A DNA stretch of 6,237 nucleotides from Lentisphaeria bacterium (lineage in GTDB: Bacteria > Verrucomicrobiota > Lentisphaeria > Victivallales > UBA1829): the NCBI GenBank assembly GCA_019408975.1, contig DXVA01000087.1, forward strand, positions 4,833 through 11,069, written 5' to 3'. The notes below the pieces were generated by a model. It was not told the origin of the DNA and searched no databases. It saw only the letters and a list, made by a program, of their open reading frames with translations. Positions 1 through 6,202 of the stretch are shown here, one piece after another. Numbering within the stretch: the stretch's first letter is position 1; every line of letters starts with the position of its first letter. The position numbers and the translations under genes are program-made.

Positions 1-192
1 GAGAACCCCGTCGGAACTGGCGCTGACATCCACTTCCGCGATATCTCCCCCCATCCGCCAGACGGCTTTCAGTCCTTTCAGGGTATTCTCCACGATATTC
101 CCGCAACGGCATCCCCGGTGAACGGCGATCAATACTTTTTTTGAATTCAAAACACCATTCAGGCGCCGTCGCACTGCCATGCAATCCATCAT
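1..192 (-). CDS. Glycerophosphodiester phosphodiesterase (GDPD) family protein, N-terminal part
   Basis: The first 64 codons are in the window and the gene continues past the left edge. Visible GDPD marks are HRG at residues 25-27 (the HRG histidine is a catalytic residue in this family), the EN pair at 35-36, and ExD at 53-55 (metal-ligand positions), followed by DGVL. The HD motif that normally follows lies outside the window. Family members hydrolyse glycerophosphodiesters to sn-glycerol 3-phosphate and an alcohol, using a TIM barrel and a divalent metal. No signal peptide is visible (residues 1-20 are basic and polar), so a cytoplasmic location is likely. The start at 192 is chosen because an AAAAGGG stretch (200-206) lies 7 bases upstream; ATG codons at 189 and 180 are alternatives. 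The gene starts 12 bases after the stop of the secreted-protein gene, with its ribosome site overlapping that stop, so co-transcription is likely. The physiological substrate is unknown. Confidence 0.82.
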   Translation of the reverse strand, partial: MMDCMAVRRRLNGVLNSKKVLIAVHRGCRCGNIVENTLKGLKAVWRMGGDIAEVDVSASSDGVL

Positions 193-204
193 TTCCGCAC
201 CCTT

Positions 205-1848
205 TTATTCCAACTCGTAAAGCGCCGCGTCATCGAAAATGACTCCGCCCGTTCCATCTTCCACCGAGAGCATGGAAACCATCTTATAAGAATCATCCGG
301 GACAGTCGCCACGATCTTCGCAGAGAACCAGCCGTCTTTTTCCGGAAGGACAAACAGGGCGGCTTCGTCACGGTTCGTATTGTTCCAGATGCCTTTCTTA
401 TTCTGCCAGCGAATCCTGAGAACCGGCGTGACGTTCCCGGTTTTGCAGCGAGCCGTCAGCAGATAACGCTGTCCCGGCTTGACGGCGCGTTTCTGCATGA
501 GACATGCATTGGATGACTTTTCCACGGCGGCACCCCTGGAACCGTTCACTCCATCCCCGTCCAAAACACGGCATGTGCCTTTCGATGCACGGCTCTGCCA
601 GAACGACCATCCCGGCACATTCTGCGCCGTCTTCCCGCGCTGTTCAAAAGAGGGATTCTTCAGCAGATTCGGCAGGCTTTTTTCCGCAACGACCTTTTCC
701 GCATAAACGGCGGGCTCATGCGCCAGACGGACCGCCTCGGTCACTCCCGGAGCCTTTTCCTCCCAGCGGGCTCCCGGTTTATCGCCTTTTCTCGGCCACC
801 AGCAGCCGCGTTCGCCCCATGTCCAGGCATACTCGTCGGCAACAGAAAAGGCAGACACCAGATTTTTGTGAAGCAGCGCCACGCGATCCGTTTTTTCCGG
901 GGAAAGCAGCTCAAACCATACACGCCCTTTCTGTGGAATCAGGTAAGCGTCGAGATAAAACGCAGGGGCAAGCTGGGTCTGCATCCGCGCTTTCCGGCAG
1001 TTCGCCTTGTCAACCAGGCGCATCAGCAGAAAATCGTTCTCACAGCGCAGACGTTCATAATCTTTGATATCATTCGCCTTGTAGCCGAACTCCTCGTTTC
1101 CGTCGACGATCTTCGCTTCCGGCGGCAGGCGGTCATAAACGCCGTTCATGAAAGGGACTGCAAGACTGTATTCCCCGACAGGCGTCTCAGGGTGCATCAT
1201 ACATTTGCGGGCAACGGAAAGCCAGTAAAAACAGAAGAACGTCTGAGCCGGATATTCTTTGAAAATCGCATCGGCAAACTCGCGTCCGCGCTGACGGACT
1301 TTGCGGATCGTATCTTCGCGGGAATGTCCCGACTCAGGGCTCCATGTGAAGAGCTGGCGATTATACATCTCCGCATCGAACGCCAGACCTTTCAGCCCGC
1401 ATTCGCGTGCAATCCGCGACATGATCGCAAAATTGTTGCAGACCGCCGCCCAGTCCGAGTCGGAAAACCAGTCCACAGCCCCCGGAGAAACACTGGTGCG
1501 GATGAAATTATCCGTCAATTTCCTGAATTTCGTTGCTTTCAGATCCTTTACGGCATCCGCAAACCACTCATATTTCCACGGGATGCTGCTGAAAATCGTA
1601 TTGTGCCTGGCGATGATCTTCTTTCCCTGGTATTCCCCCTTCCCCACAACGTGAATCCCGAGCCCGTCGTAAGGCGCATATGCTTCAATTGTTTCAATGT
1701 TCTCCCTCAGAAATTCCGTTCCCGGACTTGCCCAGCTGAACTCAATCAGCTTCGTCTTCACAGGCTTCCAGTAATCGGGAAGCGGCGTTTCGGCACAAAA
1801 TACGGACACGGACAGAAAACATCCCGCCAAGAAAATGAACCGTTTCAT
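205..1848 (-). CDS. Secreted TIM-barrel-like (putative glycosidase) protein with C-terminal carbohydrate-binding-like domain
   Basis: 547 residues. Residues 1-19 form a Sec signal peptide (MKR, then a hydrophobic core to about VFCA), so the protein is exported. Residues about 28-375 look like a barrel-type hydrolase domain: strand-like segments end in acidic residues, such as GLAFDAEMYN (154-163) and IVDGNEEFGY (247-256), and aromatic residues are common (WTWGERGCWWPR at 342-353), as in sugar-binding clefts. I cannot name a glycoside hydrolase family, and the catalytic acids are guesses. Residues about 393-547 resemble a CBM4/9-type jelly roll: it opens with NLLKNPSFE, has VPGWSFW, and ends with GGVIFDDAALYELE, a typical closing strand. 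The start is supported by AAAAGGAGT (1856-1864). The gene lies 35 bases after the pseudopilin gene and 12 before the GDPD-like gene, in an apparent operon led by a GntR/LacI-like regulator. The context suggests a role in glycan or glycoside use. Confidence 0.75.
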   Translation of the reverse strand: MKRFIFLAGCFLSVSVFCAETPLPDYWKPVKTKLIEFSWASPGTEFLRENIETIEAYAPYDGLGIHVVGKGEYQGKKIIARHNTIFSSIPWKYEWFADAVKDLKATKFRKLTDNFIRTSVSPGAVDWFSDSDWAAVCNNFAIMSRIARECGLKGLAFDAEMYNRQLFTWSPESGHSREDTIRKVRQRGREFADAIFKEYPAQTFFCFYWLSVARKCMMHPETPVGEYSLAVPFMNGVYDRLPPEAKIVDGNEEFGYKANDIKDYERLRCENDFLLMRLVDKANCRKARMQTQLAPAFYLDAYLIPQKGRVWFELLSPEKTDRVALLHKNLVSAFSVADEYAWTWGERGCWWPRKGDKPGARWEEKAPGVTEAVRLAHEPAVYAEKVVAEKSLPNLLKNPSFEQRGKTAQNVPGWSFWQSRASKGTCRVLDGDGVNGSRGAAVEKSSNACLMQKRAVKPGQRYLLTARCKTGNVTPVLRIRWQNKKGIWNNTNRDEAALFVLPEKDGWFSAKIVATVPDDSYKMVSMLSVEDGTGGVIFDDAALYELE

Positions 1849-1883
1849 TTTCAGAACTCCTTTTCGTTGATTCTGTTAATCCC

Positions 1884-2675
1884 TTAATCTCTATACCATG
1901 GGGTCAAATCCAGATCCTGCCTGTTGTTCACCCCGATATGGCCATCCCCCCAGAGCATGTTCGCTCCGCCGGAATGCGCCTTGAAATACTGCACGGAAAG
2001 CACGCCGTTGTCAAGAAATACAATCTGCTGCGTATTTACGGAACTCAATACGGCACTGGCTTTCCAGTTGTCCCCCATGACAGGAATCGAAGACGGGCCG
2101 CAATTCTTCGCCTGACTGAGTTTTGCAATCCTTTTATCCCAGAAATCTTTCGTTGTCAACAGATTCTGATCTGCCCGCATTACCAGCAGAGAAACCGGAT
2201 CAATTCCCATATTGTAGCCGTATCCCAGAATAAAGGGGCCTTTCAGGGCGACAATATAACCGTTCTTAGCAACCAGCGGATGATTCAATGAACTCGGGCA
2301 GGTGAAGAATTTCGCAGGGGCGCTTCTGATATTCGCTTTCGTAATGTGCGGCAGCTGATCCGCCCAGTTGGAACTGGGAGGCTCTTTAACTCCGGGCATC
2401 CCGAGCCCGGAACCTGCATGAACCATTTTTTCATGCCAACGCAATTTCTGCGCCGCTTCCTGATAACACGAGACTGACGGCAGCAGATAATCGTTGAAAT
2501 TCGCGGAATATTCGTGCCAGAACATGCCCAGCTGCCGCAGATTGTTGGTGCAGGCAATACTTCGCGCCGTCTCCTTTGCCTTGTTCAGCGCCGGCAAAAG
2601 CATTCCGGCAAGAATCGCTATGATCGCTACAACGACCAGCAGCTCGATCAATGTAAAATTCTTTCTTCGCCTCAT
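1884..2675 (-). CDS. Type II secretion/pseudopilin-like protein with prepilin N-terminus and H-X9-DG motif (DUF1559-like)
   Basis: 263 residues. The N-terminus is a class III signal: MRRRKN followed by FTLIELLVVVAIIAILAGML, with the conserved Glu at +5 of the mature form (E11) and one hydrophobic helix (7-29) leading into an amphipathic stretch, LLPALNKAKETARSIACTNNLRQLG. Such proteins are cut by prepilin peptidase before the Phe and assemble in, or stay anchored to, the inner membrane by the helix. The residue before the cut is Asn rather than the usual Gly. Near the C-terminus is HSGGANMLWGDGH (234-246), which fits the H-X9-DG signature of the DUF1559-like family abundant in Planctomycetes and Lentisphaerota. 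Cysteines at 42, 70, 126 and 192 could form disulfides outside the cell. AAAGGAGT (2681-2688) sets the start. No other secretion or pilus gene is in the window. The role of these proteins is not established; here it sits between a sugar-type regulator and an exported enzyme-like protein. Confidence 0.87.
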   Translation of the reverse strand: MRRRKNFTLIELLVVVAIIAILAGMLLPALNKAKETARSIACTNNLRQLGMFWHEYSANFNDYLLPSVSCYQEAAQKLRWHEKMVHAGSGLGMPGVKEPPSSNWADQLPHITKANIRSAPAKFFTCPSSLNHPLVAKNGYIVALKGPFILGYGYNMGIDPVSLLVMRADQNLLTTKDFWDKRIAKLSQAKNCGPSSIPVMGDNWKASAVLSSVNTQQIVFLDNGVLSVQYFKAHSGGANMLWGDGHIGVNNRQDLDLTPWYRD

Positions 2676-2719
2676 GAAAAACTCCTTTCACTTTTCATCT
2701 GTTATTGATTTTATGATGC

Positions 2720-3760
2720 CTATTCAAAAACCCGGATTGTCATATCCGGGTCATATTTTCTGACAACCGGACCGTCAGCCCTGCCGTTCAGCAGATCAAG
2801 CAGAAGGTCCACAGCTTCCTTCGCACCGGCCTGGCCGGTTGACAGAACCGTGCGCGGCGGCGGATTCTCAAGCTCCTGTCCGTAACGCTCCGACGCCACA
2901 AGAACCGGACGTGGAATCTCCGGATGCTCGCGGAAGAAAGTCTCCACGCCGGGGTAAGCATTCGCCGTCATATAGAGCAGATCCGGCACTGCAATCCCCT
3001 TTTTCAGCAGCACTTTCATCTCCAGATAGCCGTCTTCGTTTTCCTGCGTGATCACGGCGCTGGGTTCCAGCAGCAGACCGTGCCTGCCGGCAAACTCTTG
3101 AATCCCTTTCTCCTGTATCCGTGTGGACAAATAACGCGGGCTTCCCAGCAGAACGCCGATAGAATGAACCTCAAACTTTTCCAGCGCAGTCTTCAGAAGC
3201 CTCTCCACACCTTTCCTCTCATCGTCCATCACGACCATGCTTGCCGGCTGTGTCAGCTCAAAATTGCCGATCACGACAAACGGTTTGCCGACTTTGCCCA
3301 AAGCTTCCACAAGCTCATCGTCCACTTCACCGGAAACCAGCAGGCCGTCCAGCAGATCGAATAGCTGCGACGGCTCCACATTCACGCGGTAAGGCCGCAG
3401 CAGAATGTCATGCTTCAACTCCCCGGCATAGCGGCAGCAGTATTCAAACACCTGCCCGGAATGCCTGCTCAGGATCGAACTGCGGTGCGGATAAAATCCC
3501 AGACGGAAAATTCTTGCCGGAAGCTTGAAATCCGGATTCACAAAACTCCCGCACCCCACACTTGAAACCAGCAGTTTCTCCTTCACGAGCATTTCAAAGG
3601 CGGAAAGAACGACCTGCCGCCCCACGCCGAAACGCTCCGCAAGAATGCGGATCGAATCCAGCCTGTCACCGGGGGCAAGCCTGCCGCTGACAATCGCCTG
3701 CCGCAGCTTCCCCGCCACCTTCTGTGACTGTGTCACAATGCCGCCTGAAAGTTTCACCAT
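2720..3760 (-). CDS. GntR-type winged helix-turn-helix regulator with LacI-like sugar-sensing domain
   Basis: 346 residues. Residues about 11-75 are a GntR winged helix: VAGKLRQAIVSGRLAPGDRL, then a helix-turn-helix (SIRILAERFGVGRQVVLSAFEML, 36-58) and the wing GCGSFV (69-74), where most members have GRGTFV. From about 84 to the end is a LacI/periplasmic-binding-protein type effector domain: DGLLVSG (138-144), KPFVVIGNFE (159-168), VVMDDERKGVERLL (176-189), and SIGVLLGSPRY (200-210). This is the AraR-like arrangement, in which a small ligand, usually a sugar, changes DNA binding. The start is supported by AAAAGG (3771-3776), about ten bases upstream. The gene leads an apparent operon of pseudopilin, exported protein and GDPD-like genes, which it probably controls along with itself; the promoter carries paired direct repeats. 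Its last nine codons contain a hairpin with a T-tract. The ligand and whether it represses or activates cannot be read from the sequence. Confidence 0.9.
   Translation of the reverse strand: MVKLSGGIVTQSQKVAGKLRQAIVSGRLAPGDRLDSIRILAERFGVGRQVVLSAFEMLVKEKLLVSSVGCGSFVNPDFKLPARIFRLGFYPHRSSILSRHSGQVFEYCCRYAGELKHDILLRPYRVNVEPSQLFDLLDGLLVSGEVDDELVEALGKVGKPFVVIGNFELTQPASMVVMDDERKGVERLLKTALEKFEVHSIGVLLGSPRYLSTRIQEKGIQEFAGRHGLLLEPSAVITQENEDGYLEMKVLLKKGIAVPDLLYMTANAYPGVETFFREHPEIPRPVLVASERYGQELENPPPRTVLSTGQAGAKEAVDLLLDLLNGRADGPVVRKYDPDMTIRVFE
2726..2750 (-). terminator. Candidate intrinsic terminator/attenuator inside the 3' end of the regulator gene
   Basis: Read on the minus strand, CCCGGAT, a 6-base loop (ATGACA), and ATCCGGG form a perfect 7-bp stem directly followed by TTTTT. 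The stop codon of the regulator (2720-2722) comes 3 bases after the T-tract, so the whole structure lies within its coding sequence (residues from about Pro338 to Phe345). The T-tract is short, so termination may be partial and the element may act as an attenuator between the regulator and the three downstream genes. I see no convincing promoter between it and the pseudopilin start. Confidence 0.55.
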
Positions 3761-3789
3761 GATATTTCATCCTTTTGCCTTCTTTATAT

Positions 3790-3818
3790 ATTATATGTCA
3801 TTTCTATGTCATTTGCAA
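3790..3818 (-). promoter_or_regulatory. Sigma70-type promoter of the regulator gene
   Basis: On the minus strand there is TTGCAA at 3813-3818 (4 of 6 matches to the -35 consensus), exactly 17 bases of spacer, and a perfect TATAAT at 3790-3795. The predicted transcript start is near 3783, which gives a leader of about 22 bases containing the ribosome site AAAAGG before the ATG at 3760. The region is markedly AT-rich against its surroundings. It is the only good promoter found upstream of the left operon. Confidence 0.7.
3794..3814. repeat. Two 10-base direct repeats, 11-base period, inside the promoter (candidate operator)
   Basis: TATGTCATTT occurs at 3794-3803 and again, without mismatch, at 3805-3814. 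The period is 11 bases, close to one helical turn, so a protein bound to both copies would sit on the same face of the DNA. The repeats fill the spacer and touch both the -10 and -35 elements, so occupancy would be expected to block RNA polymerase. The likely ligand is the adjacent GntR/LacI-like regulator (autoregulation), but that is inference. Confidence 0.6.
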
Positions 3819-3888
3819 GAGGGTGAAATAAAAAAATCACAAATTAATTATAATCTGACGCCGCTGCAATCAAAATCAAACGGACAGT

Positions 3889-3928
3889 CCGCCGTCCCGG
3901 CGGGATGCAGGGACATTGCCCCGGCATC
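3889..3928 (-). other. Two adjacent hairpins downstream of the oxidoreductase gene (possible transcript end)
   Basis: In the 200-base gap between the oxidoreductase stop and the regulator start, read on the minus strand, GATGC...GCATC (3904-3928) encloses an inner GGG/CCC pairing. It is followed without gap by CCGCC-GGGAC-GGCGG (3889-3903), a perfect 5-bp stem. The next sequence is only loosely T-rich (GTTTGATTTTGATT), so this is not a textbook intrinsic terminator, but it is the best candidate for the end of the right-hand transcript. The remainder of the gap holds the regulator promoter, and I see no small gene in it. Confidence 0.35.
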
Positions 3929-3960
3929 TCACAATATGAATTCCTTACGGCAGTTCCGCT

Positions 3961-5528
3961 TTATTTCTTGAGCATGGCTTCCGCAATGCGGATACCATCC
4001 ACGGCGGAGGACATGATGCCGCCCGCCATGCCTGCGCCTTCGCCCGCCGCGTAGAAATTGGCAACGGAGGTCTCCTGTGTCTGCGGGTCGCGGTCAAACC
4101 GGACCGGGCTGGAAACACGGGTCTCAAGCCCGACCATCACTCCGTTGTCGATATAGCCTGGGACGACATTGTCGATGTGTTTGATCGCACGTCGGATCGC
4201 ACGCTTCGAGGCTTCCGGAAGCAGGGAATCCACACGGAACTTACGCAATCCCAGCCCGTAGGAGCCGTCGTCGGGGAGCTCCCCGACCGTTCCGCGCATG
4301 AAATCTTCGGCGGTCTGCGCGGGGCACGTATAATCCCCGCCGCCCGCCTCGAACGTCTTCTTTTCCAGCATGTCGAGAAACGCAAACGCCTCCACCGGAG
4401 TCCGGAACTGCGAAAGGTCCTGGGCAGTCACGATCGCCGCATTCGCGAAGAAACCGTCGCGGTCGGAATTGTGCAAAGCCGCCCGCTGTCGGAGGTTGCC
4501 GGAATCAGTTCGCCTCCGGGGCACATGCAAAAGGTCGTTGCTCCGGCAATCGAACCGTTTGCATTCGGCTTCGATGCAAAACTGTATTCCGCACTTCCCA
4601 GCGCCGGCGGCGCTTTCCGCATACCGTAGCGGAGCTGGTTGATGAACTCCTGCGGATGTTCGATCCGGCATCCGACCTGAAACCCTTTCAGGGAAGATCT
4701 GACGCCCGCATTCACGAGATTCAGAATAAATTTCCTTGCGCTGTGCCCGCATGCGGATACGACCGCAGGCGCTTCAAGCGTTTCACCGTTCGCAAGAACA
4801 ACGCCTTTGCAGACATTGCCCTTCATGAGGATGGTGTCGGCGCGTGTGCTCCATCGGAACTCGCCGCCAAGCGCGATGATCTCGTTACGGATCGCCGAAA
4901 TCAGCAGCGGCAGTTTATCCGAGCCGATATGCGGGTTGCTGAAATAACCTATCTCGCGGGGAGCTCCGAACTTGATGAACGTATCTAGAATATAGCTGAT
5001 GCGCCCGTCGCGGACCCGTGTGTAGAGCTTGCCGTCGGACCATGTGCCGGCGCCGCCTTCGCCGAACAGGAAGTTGCTCTCCTCGTTAAGTTTTCGCGTG
5101 GCATAGAAATCATCAATATCCTCATGGCGGCTGTCCACATCCTTTCCCCGTTCGAGAATGACGGGCCTGCACCCCGCCTGCGCAAGGATCAGCGCACAGA
5201 AAAGCCCGGCGGGCCCGGAACCGATCACGATGGGATTCAGAAGCCCGTTTTTACACTCGAAATTCGGGGTCCCGTTATCCATCTCCGCCGGTGCCGGAAC
5301 CAGCGGATAAACCGCCTCGGCGCCGTCCTTGACAGTTGCGACAAGAGAGTAAATCAGTTTCAGGTCCGGCTTATGGCGGGCGTCGATACTGCGTTTGAGA
5401 ATCCTGTATCCGAGGACGTCGGACGCCTTGATTCCGCATCTCGTGGCGATATAACGTTGGAGCTCATGGTCGATCGTCGCGGGCAATCCCTTGACATTAA
5501 GCGTAAGATTTTCCACTGATATTTTCAT
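3961..5528 (-). pseudogene. Frameshifted FAD-dependent oxidoreductase (COG2509-type FAD-dependent dehydrogenase)
   Basis: Two reading frames together make one protein of about 522 residues, the normal size for this family. The first part (5528 to about 4470, 353 residues) has an N-terminal domain, the FAD-binding GSGPAG at 103-108, VILERG at 123-128, the conserved GEGGAGTWSDGKLYTR at 156-171, and CMCPGG at 334-339. The frame is then lost: the original frame runs 13 wrong codons to a stop at 4428. The homologous sequence resumes in the other frame at AAT (4470) as NSDRDGFFANAA, continues through GGGDYTCPAQ (about 396-405) and the C-terminal FAD-contacting GEGAGMAGG, and ends at the stop at 3961. 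One base (modulo 3) is missing at the join. The start at 5528 has AAAGGA (5534-5539) and overlaps the stop of the upstream release-factor-like gene by 4 nt (ATGA). The upstream extension to 5669 in this frame is an artefact lying over that gene. The substrate of this family is not known to me. A sequencing error is possible. Confidence 0.85.
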
Positions 5529-6028
5529 TTGATTCCTTTGAGCGGGGCAAGCCCGGCGGCAGCTCTCTTCCGATTGAGTTCCTGCCACAGGTCCGCATCC
5601 CTGAATATGATTTTTATAAGCCTGGAAGGGCTGATCCCATACCGTTCCGCGGTTCTCCTGACATCCCACCCGTCAAAAGCCAGATGATCCACCAGCACGG
5701 CGAGCCACGGCGCATAGGCATGAACGTTATGGACGGAAGGCACGTAAAACGGGTCGGCGACAGGACAATCCTCATCGACTCCGCAGCGAACCGTCATCGC
5801 GATCCGGAGACGCAGTTTTTTCAGCGCATTGGAGCGGTTCAGGACCTGGCTCCTGTTCCCCGATTCGGAAACCGAAACCCCGCTGGGAGTATGAACGAGC
5901 CTGACCGCGGAAGAAGTCTTGTTGACTTTCTGCCCGCCGTTTCCCGAGGCTTTATGAAAGTCCTGTATGCACTCGCGCAGCAGGTGTTCATCATCCTCTT
6001 CGAGCCAGCTGTTTCGCAATATATTCAT
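5525..6028 (-). CDS. Stand-alone release-factor-like protein (RF-1 GGQ domain)
   Basis: 167 residues. Residues about 10-80 form the class I release factor catalytic domain, with GNGGQKVNKTSSAVRLVHTPSG (29-50) carrying the GGQ motif at 31-33 that promotes peptidyl-tRNA hydrolysis in the ribosome. The codon-recognition domains of RF1 and RF2 are absent, so it is not a normal stop-codon reader; related small proteins (ArfB/YaeJ, RF-H) rescue stalled ribosomes. The C-terminal part (about 101-160) differs from the basic tail of ArfB: it contains GWDVRRTAERYGISPSRLIKII (120-141), which looks like a helix-turn-helix-type pair of helices, followed by LWQELNRKRAAAGLAPL. Similar proteins occur in other PVC bacteria, as far as I recall. 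The start at 6028 has AGGA (6035-6038) upstream. It overlaps the downstream oxidoreductase start by 4 nt, which suggests translational coupling. Rescue function is inferred from the fold, not shown. Confidence 0.85.
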   Translation of the reverse strand: MNILRNSWLEEDDEHLLRECIQDFHKASGNGGQKVNKTSSAVRLVHTPSGVSVSESGNRSQVLNRSNALKKLRLRIAMTVRCGVDEDCPVADPFYVPSVHNVHAYAPWLAVLVDHLAFDGWDVRRTAERYGISPSRLIKIIFRDADLWQELNRKRAAAGLAPLKGIK

Positions 6029-6101
6029 TTTTTGTCCTGATAGAAGAAGATAAATTTAATTCTCAATTTGATTTATTCAAGTATGAAGTTATATTTTCTT
6101 T

Positions 6102-6107
6102 TATAAT
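6102..6107 (+). promoter_or_regulatory. Possible -10 element for the plus-strand gene at the right edge
   Basis: A perfect TATAAT lies in a very AT-rich stretch (6051-6110) between the divergent genes. The -35 is poor: at 17-base spacing it reads AAGTAT, and the closest consensus-like hexamer, TTCAAG (6076-6081), is 20 bases away. If used, it gives a leader of about 90 bases. I could not identify a matching minus-strand promoter for the release-factor-like gene in the same gap. Confidence 0.35.
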
Positions 6108-6124
6108 AGAAACGGAGGGGGAAT

Positions 6125-6158
6125 CCGAAGTATATTACCGCTTCGGGCAGGAAGCCCG
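6125..6158 (+). other. Overlapping, mutually exclusive hairpins in the leader of the right-edge gene
   Basis: CCGAAG (6125-6130) pairs perfectly with CTTCGG (6141-6146), and CGGGC (6144-6148) pairs perfectly with GCCCG (6154-6158). The two stems share bases 6144-6146, so only one can form fully at a time. No T-tract follows, so a terminator is unlikely. I recognise no known riboswitch class. Confidence 0.35.
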
Positions 6159-6187
6159 GCAAGTCATCAAGGAAATCAGATCAAAAG

Positions 6188-6193
6188 AAGGAG
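6188..6193 (+). promoter_or_regulatory. Shine-Dalgarno site deciding the start of the right-edge gene
   Basis: AAGGAG stands 9 bases before the ATG at 6203. The frame is open upstream only to a TAG at 6107-6109, with no ATG, GTG or TTG codon, so this site and the 6203 ATG define the start. Confidence 0.7.
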
Positions 6194-6202
6194 TCTCGTT
6201 TT

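Noticed and set aside
1818..1848. Lipobox (LAGC at residues 7-10) suggesting that the exported protein is a lipoprotein
   Set aside because: Only nine residues precede the cysteine and the hydrophobic stretch continues beyond it, so signal peptidase I cleavage near residue 19 fits better.
718..1887. A 389-codon open frame on the plus strand
   Set aside because: It lies antisense to the exported-protein gene, has no recognisable domain, and is rich in Arg, His and Pro as expected for the mirror frame of a GC-rich gene. The minus-strand gene has a signal peptide, a ribosome site and a domain plan.
2676..2719. Promoter directly upstream of the pseudopilin gene
   Set aside because: TAAAAT- and AATAAC-like hexamers exist, but none has a convincing -35 at proper spacing.
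4460..4480. Programmed ribosomal frameshift joining the two oxidoreductase frames
   Set aside because: No slippery heptamer is present at the join (CTTTGCACAATTCC on the minus strand), and family members are encoded in one frame as far as I know.
4177..4642. Plus-strand frames over the oxidoreductase gene
   Set aside because: They are mirror frames of conserved minus-strand coding sequence, with no ribosome sites or recognisable motifs.
5529..5669. N-terminal extension of the oxidoreductase to an ATG at 5669
   Set aside because: It overlaps the well-supported release-factor-like gene in another frame and has no family-like sequence. The start at 5528 has a ribosome site, an ATGA overlap and a family-like N-terminus.
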